From contig NC_019738.1 of NCBI RefSeq assembly GCF_000317515.1, positions 1,463,501 to 1,527,500 of the forward strand: 64,000 bases of DNA. Reading direction: 5' to 3'. A program made the position numbers and the translations under genes. The notes under the pieces are model-generated. The model was not told the DNA's origin, searched no databases, and saw nothing but the letters and a program-made list of their open reading frames with translations. Positions 1 to 7,977 of this stretch are shown in pieces; the stretch's first letter is position 1, and every line of letters starts with the position of its first letter. This DNA is from Allocoleopsis franciscana PCC 7113 (lineage in GTDB: Bacteria > Cyanobacteriota > Cyanobacteriia > Cyanobacteriales > Coleofasciculaceae).

Positions 1-298
1 GCGGCAAAATCTCAAATTTGTTCAGGAGATTCTGCTGTTGAGGACTGTCAAGGCTCTCAACGGGAATCAGGGGGTTTTTAAACCGGATGCGGATTTGAGC
101 CAATGGTTCAGCCGCTCCGGTTGGACTAATCTGCTCGATCCAGTCTGGGAGTTGAGGGGTGGGGAGTGGGGTAACGGTGGGGAGGGGTTCAACCCTGGAG
201 GTGATTTTGGCGATGTCACACCCGACTATCCCCCAGATGAGGGTGAGGACGAGTAGAAACGGCATCCAAGTTCTAATAAATCTGCCGATGGTGTGCAT
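1..298 (-). CDS. Alpha-2-macroglobulin family lipoprotein, N-terminal part (runs off the window)
   Basis: The reading frame is open from an ATG at 298 to the window edge, giving about 99 residues. Residues 1-30 form a hydrophobic signal ending in a lipobox-like IVGC, so a lipid-anchored envelope protein is likely. After a Pro/Thr-rich linker comes IEQISPTGAAEPLAQIRIRF followed by IPVESLDSPQQQ, which I recognise as the N-terminal MG1-like start of large cyanobacterial alpha-2-macroglobulin proteins. These are usually well over 1500 residues and trap proteases through a reactive thioester or bait region. The rest lies outside the window, so the thioester cannot be checked. Confidence 0.7.
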   Translation of the reverse strand, partial: MHTIGRFIRTWMPFLLVLTLIWGIVGCDIAKITSRVEPLPTVTPLPTPQLPDWIEQISPTGAAEPLAQIRIRFKNPLIPVESLDSPQQQNLLNKFEILP

Positions 299-490
299 GG
301 CTTCTTTCCTTACAGCTAATTCAGCGAATCGCTGGCGCAGATGGATTCAATAAGACCACTTCTACACTTGCGATCGCGTGTATTTCCGGATCGCTCCATA
401 AATTGTTACTGGGAAGTTAACGCAATGTAGGAGACGAGCCGCTTAGCTGGGCAGTGATAGACAGTTCCAGTTCAACCTAGTACTTTATAG

Positions 491-516
491 AGGTGTTAGA
501 TTTGCGTCTAACACCT
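491..516. terminator. Hairpin downstream of msrB
   Basis: A perfect 10-bp stem (AGGTGTTAGA with TCTAACACCT) encloses a 6-nt loop 14 bp beyond the msrB stop codon. There is no clear U-tract on the msrB strand, so a terminator or 3' stabiliser role is inferred from position only. Confidence 0.4.
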
Positions 517-529
517 AACACTTGTGAAC

Positions 530-928
530 TTAAACCTCTTTATCAAATTTCAAAGAAGCAGAATTCATGCAATAGCGCTGACCAGTTGGCGCGGGGCCAT
601 CATTAAATACATGACCGAGGTGGGCATCACAGGCAGCGCAGAGTACTTCGGTTCTCCGCATGAACAAGCTATTATCACTCTCAAGCTTTATATTCTCTTG
701 ATTGACTGGTGCCCAGAAACTAGGCCAACCCGTTTTAGAATCGTACTTTGTTTCAGAGGTAAACAGGTCGTTCCCACAGCAGACACATTTATATATTCCT
801 TCCTCTTTGAGGTTATAATATTCTCCGGTAAAGGCTCGTTCTGTCCCTTTTTTTCGAGTAACTTTGAATTGCTCCGGCGTGAGCTGCTGTTTCCACTCTT
901 CCTCAGACTTCTGTACCTTTTTAACCAT
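530..928 (-). CDS. msrB: Peptide-methionine (R)-S-oxide reductase MsrB
   Basis: Reduces methionine-R-sulfoxide in damaged proteins, using thioredoxin as reductant, in the cytoplasm. The 132-residue protein is full length for a single-domain MsrB. Two CxxC pairs (C48/C51 and C97/C100) form the structural zinc site, GWPSFW is at residues 67-72, and the catalytic cysteine is C120 in RYCMNS. A strong GGAGG precedes the ATG. It sits alone between the macroglobulin gene and the molybdate operon and is probably its own transcription unit. Confidence 0.95.
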   Translation of the reverse strand: MVKKVQKSEEEWKQQLTPEQFKVTRKKGTERAFTGEYYNLKEEGIYKCVCCGNDLFTSETKYDSKTGWPSFWAPVNQENIKLESDNSLFMRRTEVLCAACDAHLGHVFNDGPAPTGQRYCMNSASLKFDKEV

Positions 929-1074
929 GCTTTAATCCTCCTTTTAGGTCTATTTCCAGATTAGACGCCATGCGAGTAGAGCGCACAACGAAAGAATAAA
1001 AATTCTTATCCCTTCTGCCGTCTGCCGTCCGCCTTCGGCCTTCTTTTCAAGTTAGATCCTAACCGTAGTGGGGT

Positions 1075-2895
1075 CTACTCTTGCATCAAAATCAGCCGCA
1101 GTGGGTCTAAACGAATGTGCCACGGGTAGGGTTGGTCTTTGAAGCTTTCCCATTTTTCTTTAAAGACTTCCGCTTGCAGGTGGTAATCTTCAGGATGACT
1201 GGGGGAGGCATTTAGCTTGAGGTATAGCGTCATCCGGTGGGGTGTTTCAATCGCCTGAACCAACCAACAGGGGAAAGTATTCTCTTGGTTGGGTTGCTTG
1301 GTGAAGGCTATTTGGTGGGCGCGAATTCCTACCGAAGAAAGTGGGACAGGGATGGGTTCGATCACCTGTAGGTTACAACCCCAGTCAAGCGCTTCTACCT
1401 GTTGGGAGGCGGTGACAACCGCACGAGAGAAGTTCTTGCACCCAGTTAATTGAGCAACACGGAAAGTGCCCGGTCGCTCGAAAATGTCATATTTAGAGCC
1501 AGATGCGATCGCATGACCTCGTTCTAAGACCAACAAATCTCGACACACTCTGTACGCTTCTTCCAGATTGTGCGTCACAAATAGGGTAATGCCCTGATAA
1601 GTGGCTAGCGTTGAAATCAGTTGCTTTTCTAACTGAGCACGTAAGTGGGTATCCAGTGCTGAAAACGGTTCATCGAGGAGTAGCGCTTCCGGTTGACTCG
1701 CTAACGCCCTTGCCAACGCCACCCGTTGCTGCTGTCCACCAGAGAGTTCATGAGGATATCGGTTGGCTAATCCCTCTAAATGCATCGCGACAAGTTGGGT
1801 TTCAACCTGTTGCTTGATGGTTAAACGCGATGTTCCCTTGGGGAAGCTGAACGCAATATTTTGAGCGACTGTTAGGTGAGGAAACAGGGCATAGTTCTGA
1901 AACAAAAAACCAATTTTGCGATCGCGAGACGGAATATTAATTCCTTGTTCCGAGTCGAATAATACCCTCCCATTTAAAACAATGCGACCTTCCGTGGGTG
2001 TATCGATCCCAGCAATACAGCGTAGGGTCATACTTTTGCCCGAACCAGAAGCCCCCAGCAAGCCCAATGCGTATTCATTACTACGAAAATAAACGTCTAA
2101 TGAAAAGCCATGAAGTTGCTTTTTGATATCTACAAACAGCCCAGTTTGAGACAGGCTTGAAGGTTGAATGTTGAAGCTTGATAGATTCTCCCCATCTCCC
2201 CATCTCCCTATCTTCCTCTCTTTCCCCCCTCTTGCCTTACCTCTAGATTCTTGCCAAAAATTGACAGCAATGATGCCGGATAAAGAAATCCCCATCATGA
2301 ACAATACCCACACCCAAGCTTCATTCATCGCTCCGGCTTCAACCGCAAAATAAATTGCCATTGGAATCGTTTGGGTTTGTCCGGGAATGTTGCCAGCGAT
2401 CATCAAGGTAGCGCCGAATTCCCCCAAAGCACGGGCAAAAGCCAGAGTAGTTCCTGCTAGAATACCGGGCAACGCTAAGGGGATAGTAATTCGCCAAAAG
2501 ATTGTCCACTCAGAAGCGCCAAGAGTTCTGGCAACTCTCAATAAATTGGCATCAATTTGTTCAAACGCTCCCAGTGCTGTTTTATACATCAATGGGAAGG
2601 CAACGACGGTGGCAGCAATCACGGCACCGTACCAGGTAAAAACTACGCTAAAGTTCAGGGGTAACAGGAGTTGTCCAATCGGGCCATTTTTTCCAAAAAG
2701 TAGCAATAAGAAAAAGCCGACTACCGTAGGCGGTAAAATTAGAGGTGAAACAAATATCCCTTCAATTAAAGATTTCCATTTGCCTCGATATCCCAGCATC
2801 CAATAAGCAGATGCAATACCCACAAAAAAGGTTAAGCTTGTGGCGAACACTGCAATTCTTAGAGATATCCAGAGAGGAGATAAGTCAAATTCCAT
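1075..2895 (-). CDS. modBC: Fused molybdate ABC transporter permease-ATPase (ModB-ModC)
   Basis: One 606-residue chain combines the membrane and ATPase parts of the molybdate importer. Residues 1-215 are a ModB permease with about five membrane segments and an EAA-type loop near 120-144. A Lys/Gly/Ser-rich linker follows at about 216-250. The ModC half has Walker A GASGSGKS at 281-288, the signature LSGGQQQR at 384-391 and Walker B ALLLDEP at 404-410. The C-terminal part (about 470-606) is TOBE-like and divergent. ModBC fusions are known in cyanobacteria. The gene lies 80 bp downstream of modA in the same direction, so the two probably form one operon that supplies Mo to the adjacent nif genes. 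Confidence 0.92.
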   Translation of the reverse strand: MEFDLSPLWISLRIAVFATSLTFFVGIASAYWMLGYRGKWKSLIEGIFVSPLILPPTVVGFFLLLLFGKNGPIGQLLLPLNFSVVFTWYGAVIAATVVAFPLMYKTALGAFEQIDANLLRVARTLGASEWTIFWRITIPLALPGILAGTTLAFARALGEFGATLMIAGNIPGQTQTIPMAIYFAVEAGAMNEAWVWVLFMMGISLSGIIAVNFWQESRGKARGGKERKIGRWGDGENLSSFNIQPSSLSQTGLFVDIKKQLHGFSLDVYFRSNEYALGLLGASGSGKSMTLRCIAGIDTPTEGRIVLNGRVLFDSEQGINIPSRDRKIGFLFQNYALFPHLTVAQNIAFSFPKGTSRLTIKQQVETQLVAMHLEGLANRYPHELSGGQQQRVALARALASQPEALLLDEPFSALDTHLRAQLEKQLISTLATYQGITLFVTHNLEEAYRVCRDLLVLERGHAIASGSKYDIFERPGTFRVAQLTGCKNFSRAVVTASQQVEALDWGCNLQVIEPIPVPLSSVGIRAHQIAFTKQPNQENTFPCWLVQAIETPHRMTLYLKLNASPSHPEDYHLQAEVFKEKWESFKDQPYPWHIRLDPLRLILMQE

Positions 2896-2975
2896 TACTA
2901 GCTTTATTAGGTTTGTCTTTTACAAATACATCCTCTATTTGAATTCTTCAAAAGAAGAGAGCAAGAGATTTAGCA

Positions 2976-3767
2976 TTAAGACCGACCAAATCCGTACTTC
3001 TGGAAGACAGATCCTGCTCGATTACTCGATAGAAATTGGACATAGTCCCTGGCGGTAGCAGCATTTTTACTACTTTTAAGTACAGCTACTGGATAAATAA
3101 TGGGAGAATGAGAGTTAGCTGGTGCTGTCGCTACCTGTTTGACCTGTGATGATATTTTTGCATCTGTGGCATAGACAATGCCTGCATCGGCATTACCACT
3201 TTCGACAAAAGAAAGGACTTGACGGACGTTATTACCTAAAACCAATTTTGATTTTATTTGCTGCGAAATTCCTAGATTTTTGAAAACTTCCTCGGCATAT
3301 TGTCCTGCGGGTACACTCCTGGGTTCTCCAACCGCAATTTTCTTGACTTTAGAGTCGGTTAACTGGCGAAAACTCGTAATGCCTGAAGAATTTTTGGGTA
3401 CAATCAAGACAAGTTGATTCGTCAGTAAATTGCGCCGAGTATTATTGAGGATAAGACCTTTGGACTGCAACGCATCCATTTGCTTTTTAGCAGCAGAAAT
3501 AAAGATATCGGCTGGTGCGCCATTCTCAATTTGTTGCTGTAACGCACCAGAGGCTCCGAAGTTATATGTTACGTTTACATTCGGCTTGGTTTGTTTGTAA
3601 AGAGGCTTGACTTCTTCCAGAGCATCTTTCAAGCTGGCAGCGGCGGATACAAGAATGGTACTGGATTGAGCTACCACGGAATTTGGGGCAAACAACCGTA
3701 AGCCTGCTGTCAAGAGAAAGGTAGCAACTAGGGTACCAATGAAGGCAAAAAATTGTTTTTTCTTCAT
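2976..3767 (-). CDS. modA: Molybdate ABC transporter substrate-binding protein ModA
   Basis: Periplasmic molybdate/tungstate binding protein that feeds ModBC. The 263 residues begin with a clear signal peptide (MKKKQ, hydrophobic core, cleavage near VVAQ/SS). ILVSAAASLKDALEEV then marks the first anion-binding loop, NFGASGALQQQI the second, and GNADAGIVYATD the late family block. It is the first gene of the modA-modBC unit and diverges from the RHH-Mop regulator gene across a 151-bp control region. Length and motifs are normal. Confidence 0.93.
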   Translation of the reverse strand: MKKKQFFAFIGTLVATFLLTAGLRLFAPNSVVAQSSTILVSAAASLKDALEEVKPLYKQTKPNVNVTYNFGASGALQQQIENGAPADIFISAAKKQMDALQSKGLILNNTRRNLLTNQLVLIVPKNSSGITSFRQLTDSKVKKIAVGEPRSVPAGQYAEEVFKNLGISQQIKSKLVLGNNVRQVLSFVESGNADAGIVYATDAKISSQVKQVATAPANSHSPIIYPVAVLKSSKNAATARDYVQFLSSNRAGSVFQKYGFGRS

Positions 3768-3893
3768 AGTTAAATCTCCTGAATTGCCTTAGCTTTAATT
3801 AATGATTGGTTGCAAATTTGGGCAATAATTACTGCTTTCTAAAATAATTATGCCTCAGACTTATTGATAGGATTGTATCAACTGATGCCATTT

Positions 3894-3910
3894 TACCAAC
3901 TAAGTTGGTA
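3894..3910. promoter_or_regulatory. 17-bp perfect palindrome, candidate operator for the RHH-Mop protein
   Basis: TACCAACT-A-AGTTGGTA is a perfect palindrome centred on 3902 that ends 8 bp before the start codon of the RHH-Mop gene. A related half-site, GTATCAACT, lies at 3875-3883 on the modA side. The repressor-like position and the adjacent DNA-binding protein gene suggest autoregulation and control of modA. This is inference. Confidence 0.45.
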
Positions 3911-3918
3911 GTAGTTCT

Positions 3919-4365
3919 ATGCCAAGAAAACAGCAAGGATGGATTACTTTTCAATCTTCAGAGGAGGAACGGCAAATTCTGGAGCAGTACTGTCAGCAGT
4001 CTCAGCGTACTAAGACTGAGATTTTAAGGGAATTAGTACGTAGTCTCACTCCAGACTCACCCTCTCTACAGTCACCCACTCGTAAACCAAACGGTAAGCA
4101 AGAGTTTGTCACTTCGGAGGTAGAGCAGGCAAGTGAGAATTCCGAGTTAAAAGCGATGAAAGTTAGTGCTCGTAACGTAATTAGGGGTAAAATCAAGCGA
4201 TTGGTCAGGGGTGCCGTTAATACTGAGGTTACTCTAGAGATTTCGCCTAACGTTGAACTGATCTCGATTATTACTAGCTCGTCAGCCGAACAGTTAAATT
4301 TGTCGGAGGGAAAAGAAGCCTATGCTGTCATTAAGTCTAGCCATATTATGATTGCGATGGAATGA
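3919..4365 (+). CDS. Ribbon-helix-helix/Mop domain fusion, candidate molybdate-responsive regulator
   Basis: The 148-residue protein has two parts. Residues 1-45 (MPRKQQGWITFQSSEEERQI, then TKTEILRELVRSL) look like a ribbon-helix-helix DNA-binding domain. After a Ser/Pro/Glu-rich linker, residues 80-148 are a Mop (molbindin/TOBE) domain with SARNVIRGKIKRLVRGAVNT, TEVTLEI and SIITSSSAEQL. Mop domains bind molybdate as oligomers. Classical ModE pairs Mop with a winged helix, so the RHH version is a different build. The gene diverges from modA and overlaps none of its neighbours. A role as Mo sensor for modABC and perhaps nif is inferred; it could instead act as a storage protein. Confidence 0.7.
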   Translation: MPRKQQGWITFQSSEEERQILEQYCQQSQRTKTEILRELVRSLTPDSPSLQSPTRKPNGKQEFVTSEVEQASENSELKAMKVSARNVIRGKIKRLVRGAVNTEVTLEISPNVELISIITSSSAEQLNLSEGKEAYAVIKSSHIMIAME

Positions 4366-4509
4366 GGCGAGTTGATTCTTTATCAGCTTGATTCATGAGT
4401 GTTTAATCACTAACAATTCTCAGTAAATTGGATGATAAATGCGATCGCTCTATAGGATGGCTGCAATCAAGTTATATTGAGCGATCGCTCCTGATCAATT
4501 TTTCATAGA

Positions 4510-5160
4510 TTACCGCTTGCGAGCCACAATCTGAAAGAGATGCCAGTGCTTGTCTTCTCCTAACGCTGTCTTTCCGGGATGATCTTCTTCCTCAAGCATC
4601 TCAACCTCAAAGGGTTGCAGCAACAGGTCTAGCTGTTGGCGGGTATGATGATTCATTGAGGTATAAATTGCCCAAGAATCGCGATCGCCAAATAATTGAC
4701 CACAAAAGCGACCCCCAGAACGTAGTGATAAAACAATTTTTTTCCATAAGTTAGGGAAATACTCTGGCGGGCAAAATGGCAGTGAAAAACTAGCATTAAT
4801 TAAATCTACTGCTTCTGGTAAGATCATCTCTTCAAATCGAATGATTTGAGTTTGTAAATGATTTTGATTAATATCAGGACGATTTAACAAGCGTGCGATC
4901 GCTTCTGGTTCCCCATCAATTCCTAAAACCCGCCAACCCCGCCTCAAAAGTTCCACTGTATCTCGTCCTTCTCCACAACCCAAGTCCACTGCCAACCGGG
5001 AACTAGCTGCCGACTCCTCTGCCTCAAAATGCGCTAATGCAGTCAGGAGTGTATCTCGTGGAGGGCGACCCACAACAGCACTATAGTAGGCCGTCCAATC
5101 CCGTTCAAAAACATTATTTTTAGTTGGATAATTTATGTAATCTGGCATACAGTTTTTCAT
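4510..5160 (-). CDS. Class I SAM-dependent methyltransferase, substrate unknown
   Basis: 216 residues with a Rossmann methyltransferase core. Motif I is AVDLGCGEGRDTVELL near residues 56-71, followed by VLGIDGEPEAI (acidic residue for the SAM ribose) and VDLINASFSLPF (motif IV region). Such small free-standing methyltransferases, some tellurite-resistance TehB-like, are common in cyanobacteria and their substrate cannot be read from sequence. It lies between the two Mop-domain genes on the opposite strand with no visible functional link. An alternative start is MPDYINY four codons downstream. Confidence 0.75.
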   Translation of the reverse strand: MKNCMPDYINYPTKNNVFERDWTAYYSAVVGRPPRDTLLTALAHFEAEESAASSRLAVDLGCGEGRDTVELLRRGWRVLGIDGEPEAIARLLNRPDINQNHLQTQIIRFEEMILPEAVDLINASFSLPFCPPEYFPNLWKKIVLSLRSGGRFCGQLFGDRDSWAIYTSMNHHTRQQLDLLLQPFEVEMLEEEDHPGKTALGEDKHWHLFQIVARKR

Positions 5161-5277
5161 GACTATGAATTGTAAACAATACCTAAAAAATTCTAAATTC
5201 CAAAAGTCATTGTTTCTTGATTATTTACAAATAAAACTCAATCACTTAATCAAATTATATCAATTCTGATACTATTA

Positions 5278-5287
5278 GTTGGATACA
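5278..5287 (+). promoter_or_regulatory. Candidate half-site upstream of the stand-alone Mop gene
   Basis: AGTTGGATAC lies 26 bp before the Mop start codon. It resembles the right arm of the palindrome in front of the RHH-Mop gene (AGTTGGTA). The shared half-site suggests co-regulation, but the match is short. Confidence 0.25.
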
Positions 5288-5312
5288 AATTAATGACATT
5301 GGAGTTCATGCT

Positions 5313-5522
5313 ATGCAGATTAGCGCTCGTAATTCTTTCAAAGGTGTCGTGAAAAAAGTTGAGCCTGGAGCTGTCAACACTGAAGTCACCTTAGAAATTG
5401 CGCCTGGGATAGAAGTCGTTTCGATCATCACCAAATCCTCCGCAGAGACACTTGGGATTACGGAGGGCAAGGAAGTTTACGCAGTGGTTAAGTCAACGGA
5501 TGTGATGGTTGCCATCGATTAG
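5313..5522 (+). CDS. mop: Molbindin (single Mop domain)
   Basis: A 69-residue protein made of one Mop domain: MQISARNSFKGVVKKVEPG, NTEVTLEIAPG, SIITKSSAETLGI and the closing KSTDVMVAID. It closely parallels the C-terminal half of the RHH-Mop protein upstream, so the two are likely paralogues. Molbindins assemble into hexamers that bind several molybdate ions and buffer cytoplasmic Mo. Placement beside modABC and the nif genes fits Mo storage for FeMo-cofactor synthesis. GGAG lies 7 bp before the ATG. Confidence 0.9.
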   Translation: MQISARNSFKGVVKKVEPGAVNTEVTLEIAPGIEVVSIITKSSAETLGITEGKEVYAVVKSTDVMVAID

Positions 5523-5609
5523 GCGTTATAGGTTAAAAAACAACACTGATTTCAAGTTGCGAGTGGGAAACGGTGACAACTTAAGTATCTCAATCAGCTA
5601 CGCCAAATG

Positions 5610-6281
5610 TTAGCTCCCCGATACCAATAGCAGTTCACCCCCCACCGCTTGCTCACTGCTACAAACCATAGGAATTGTATTCCAATTATTGTTCTGTGTT
5701 TGTGAGATTCTCCCGCTATGATTAGACAGGGATTGTAGGGTTAGGCATTGTGAAATCTGGGTTAAATGCTCGACTAAGACCGTTAAAGTTTGAGCAACAG
5801 AAGCTTTCTCCATTGGATTGACTAGAACAACTGGGGGAGAAATTTTTCCATCTCTACAGCCTAGGGCGAGAATAACATTTTCCATTGACCAAGCTTCGGG
5901 ATGATCTATATGGGTTAAGCCGATAATCACTGGGACATTCACCCGTTGCTTTAAGAAACTGAGGAGACGACGGCTATAAGAAAACTCTCCAGGTCGATGA
6001 GCTGCTAGTAACATAATGCAAGCATGTGCCCGATGGGTCAAAAGATCCCACATAAAGTCAAAGCCGGCTTGACCCGGAGGGCCGTAGAGATGCATGACGA
6101 TGTCAGGACTAAATTTGAGTCTGCCAAAATCAAATGTAGCCGTAGTTTCTTTTTCAAGTAACGTCATCCTCTCTGTCGCTTTACGGTTTGGGTTGACGAC
6201 TTCAAGTTCACTGATGGAACGAATAAAGGTAGATTTTCCTACTCCTGGTGCTCCGGTTACAATTAAGCGCAGGATTTCCAT
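5610..6281 (-). CDS. Small P-loop GTPase (MglA/COG2229-like) of the nif island
   Basis: About 223 residues from the ATG at 6281, which has AGGAG upstream; a longer form could start at 6332. The N-terminus MEILRLIVTGAPGVGKST is a Walker A, HLYGPPGQAGFDFMW gives the DxxG-like switch II region, and GLTHIDH is a TKxD-like base-recognition motif. The pattern fits the small Ras-like GTPases of COG2229. It is the last gene of the nif arm, directly behind the FeoA-like gene. It lacks the membrane part of FeoB, so an iron-transport role is not proven. Function unknown; signalling or metallocentre delivery is possible. Confidence 0.7.
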   Translation of the reverse strand: MEILRLIVTGAPGVGKSTFIRSISELEVVNPNRKATERMTLLEKETTATFDFGRLKFSPDIVMHLYGPPGQAGFDFMWDLLTHRAHACIMLLAAHRPGEFSYSRRLLSFLKQRVNVPVIIGLTHIDHPEAWSMENVILALGCRDGKISPPVVLVNPMEKASVAQTLTVLVEHLTQISQCLTLQSLSNHSGRISQTQNNNWNTIPMVCSSEQAVGGELLLVSGS

Positions 6282-6337
6282 TTGACCTAAACTCCTGACT
6301 ACACTCACTAAAGAACAACATTCTTTGCCCAATCAGT

Positions 6338-6592
6338 TTAGCCATCAGTAATCCGAACGAATATTGACCGAGCAATTAATTCGTCAAAGGCTAAACGCAT
6401 GTTTCCAGATTTAACGATATATGAAGGGAATCGCTGTTCTAGGGTAATTTTCATTCCAGGCGTCATTCCCATAGCTGTCAGTTTCTTTGTGATCGTTTCA
6501 TCACTACTTCTAAAGCGAGTTACAACTCCTTGTTCTCCAGTTTTGAGAAGATTGAGGGAGGAACTACAAACACTAAAACGTTTGTTAAACAT
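6338..6592 (-). CDS. FeoA-domain protein
   Basis: 84 residues forming one SH3-like FeoA domain: LLKTGEQGVVTRF, KLTAMGMTPGMKITLEQ and GNMRLAFDELIARSI. FeoA normally binds and tunes the ferrous iron transporter FeoB. Here no feoB is adjacent, and the next gene encodes a small soluble-looking GTPase. It is preceded by GGAGG and sits downstream of fdxH on the same strand, so it probably belongs to the nif transcript. Free-standing FeoA proteins occur in other cyanobacterial nif clusters, in keeping with the high iron demand of nitrogenase. Confidence 0.85.
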   Translation of the reverse strand: MFNKRFSVCSSSLNLLKTGEQGVVTRFRSSDETITKKLTAMGMTPGMKITLEQRFPSYIVKSGNMRLAFDELIARSIFVRITDG

Positions 6593-6709
6593 TTAAAACT
6601 TACCTCCAAGAATGCGAATCAGAGACTTACGGCTGAAACTATTGAGTTGTAGCCCTTTGAGAAAAGCTACAACTCACGCAGCGATACGATTGAGGATTAA
6701 ATGAATGCC

Positions 6710-7009
6710 TTAGATCAGATAGGCTTCCTGATGGGTGCGGATCGTACAATCAGATCGAGGGTATGCCACACACAGTAAAACAAATCCTTTTCCAACTTGC
6801 TCATCATCCAAGAAGGTTTGGTCAGACTGATCGATTTCACCTTCAACAACTTTGCCAACACAGCTAGAGCAAGCGCCTGAATGGCATGAAAAAGGCAAAT
6901 CGAGTCCTTGTTCTTCTGCGGCTTCTAGGATATAGGTATCGTCGCCGACTTCAATCGTGGTGTCTATTGCACGCTTTTTGTTGATTAATCGAACTTTATA
7001 AGTAGCCAT
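6710..7009 (-). CDS. fdxH: Nitrogenase-associated [2Fe-2S] ferredoxin FdxH
   Basis: Plant-type ferredoxin of 99 residues starting [13 protein letters not shown]; the frame can extend two codons to a TTG, but AAGGAG is placed for this ATG. The cluster ligands are in CHSGACSSC plus the later LLCVAY cysteine. The QEAYLI tail and the INKKRAID segment match FdxH, the specialised electron donor to NifH in heterocystous and other diazotrophic cyanobacteria, rather than photosynthetic PetF. It follows hesB, the usual cyanobacterial order. Confidence 0.92.
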   Translation of the reverse strand: MATYKVRLINKKRAIDTTIEVGDDTYILEAAEEQGLDLPFSCHSGACSSCVGKVVEGEIDQSDQTFLDDEQVGKGFVLLCVAYPRSDCTIRTHQEAYLI

Positions 7010-7151
7010 CGTCAATATCTCCTTGCATCGTGATGTGTGCTTGTTTAGGAGTCAGAAGTCAGAATAAATTCTCAGTTCTTGCTTCGCTTGGTGAGATTCA
7101 GAATTGAGAAATGCTGAGTTCTGAGTTCTCAAGGGTGCGTTCCAAATTACA

Positions 7152-7529
7152 TTAGCTGCATGGCGTAGCCGCAGGCGTACAGTCACCGGCTGTGAAAGAT
7201 TGCCCACAGCCACAGGTATCTGTAGCATTGGGGTTGCTGAATTTAAACCCACTTTCGAGCAAACTTTCGACATAATCAATCACAACTCCTTCTAATAAAG
7301 GAGCACTTTTCTGGTCAATGTAGACCCGTAGCTTACCCCAAGTTTGGATCAAATCATCTTCTTGTGGTTGATTAGTGATATCCAAAGCGTACTGATAGCC
7401 ACTACAACCACCGTCATTAACAGAAACACGGATACCTTTTTGCTCAGTATTTTGATTTTCGCTGGGGGCAGAGCCAAGCACAAAAGAACGGAGCCGAAAT
7501 TCTGCTTTTTGTGTCAGGTTAAGTGTCAT
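7152..7529 (-). CDS. hesB: HesB, A-type iron-sulfur carrier protein
   Basis: 125 residues of the HesB/IscA/ErpA family. The three conserved cysteines are the one in VNDGGCSGYQY and the two in TCGCGQSF. A-type carriers accept [4Fe-4S] or [2Fe-2S] clusters or iron and pass them to apo-enzymes. In nif islands HesB is thought to serve nitrogenase maturation. The tail GDCTPAATPCS adds two cysteines and looks variable. It has a good TAGGAG ribosome site. It is separated from hesA by a small membrane-protein gene, which is unusual because hesA and hesB are normally adjacent. Confidence 0.92.
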   Translation of the reverse strand: MTLNLTQKAEFRLRSFVLGSAPSENQNTEQKGIRVSVNDGGCSGYQYALDITNQPQEDDLIQTWGKLRVYIDQKSAPLLEGVVIDYVESLLESGFKFSNPNATDTCGCGQSFTAGDCTPAATPCS

Positions 7530-7593
7530 AAAAACTCCTAAATTGATGAAGATGGTGTGTCTTGCTTTCGATTACCAATTAGCAAAGAATGGT

Positions 7594-7977
7594 TCAGCGT
7601 TTGTCTGGGAATACATAGCAGCACGTTCGCGCACACATTCTTTGTATCTCCCGCTCTCCAAAATTCTCCAATACGGCTGTAGGATGGATGACGCACCGAT
7701 TGGCAATTGCAAATGCTAAGGGAAACGGACAAATTATTTCCTGATTTTCTGCCGTCTTTACATAAGTCTGTGTGAGGGTATTGCTGTGTTTATTGATTAC
7801 CCAAAGAGCGATTACCATCAACAGTTCGACAGGCCAAGGTAGAAAAACAAGGGTTAAAAACAGGCAAAATAAGGCCGTCAAGGCAATGGTTAGCTGTAGA
7901 ATTTCATCCGTGACCTTAAGACTGATGTAAATTGCAACAAATGCGATCGCTAAAGTCATCAATGAAAGGACTAGCAT
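7594..7977 (-). CDS. Small Cys-rich membrane protein between hesA and hesB
   Basis: About 127 residues from the ATG at 7977, which shares one base with the hesA stop (TGATG), indicating translational coupling. A longer frame to 8037 is less likely because it overlaps hesA by 20 codons. Residues 1-22 and about 27-60 form two or three membrane segments, including a WPVELLMVIALWVI stretch. The C-terminal tail is soluble and cysteine-rich, with CPFP, NRCVIHPTA and MCARTCCYVF. I do not recognise the family. The position suggests a membrane-linked maturation or iron/sulfur handling role, which is inference only. Confidence 0.6.
   Translation of the reverse strand: MLVLSLMTLAIAFVAIYISLKVTDEILQLTIALTALFCLFLTLVFLPWPVELLMVIALWVINKHSNTLTQTYVKTAENQEIICPFPLAFAIANRCVIHPTAVLENFGEREIQRMCARTCCYVFPDKR

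Noticed and set aside
38-256. 72-residue plus-strand frame at the left edge
   Set aside because: It is the shadow of the minus-strand macroglobulin lipoprotein gene, which has a signal peptide and family motifs.
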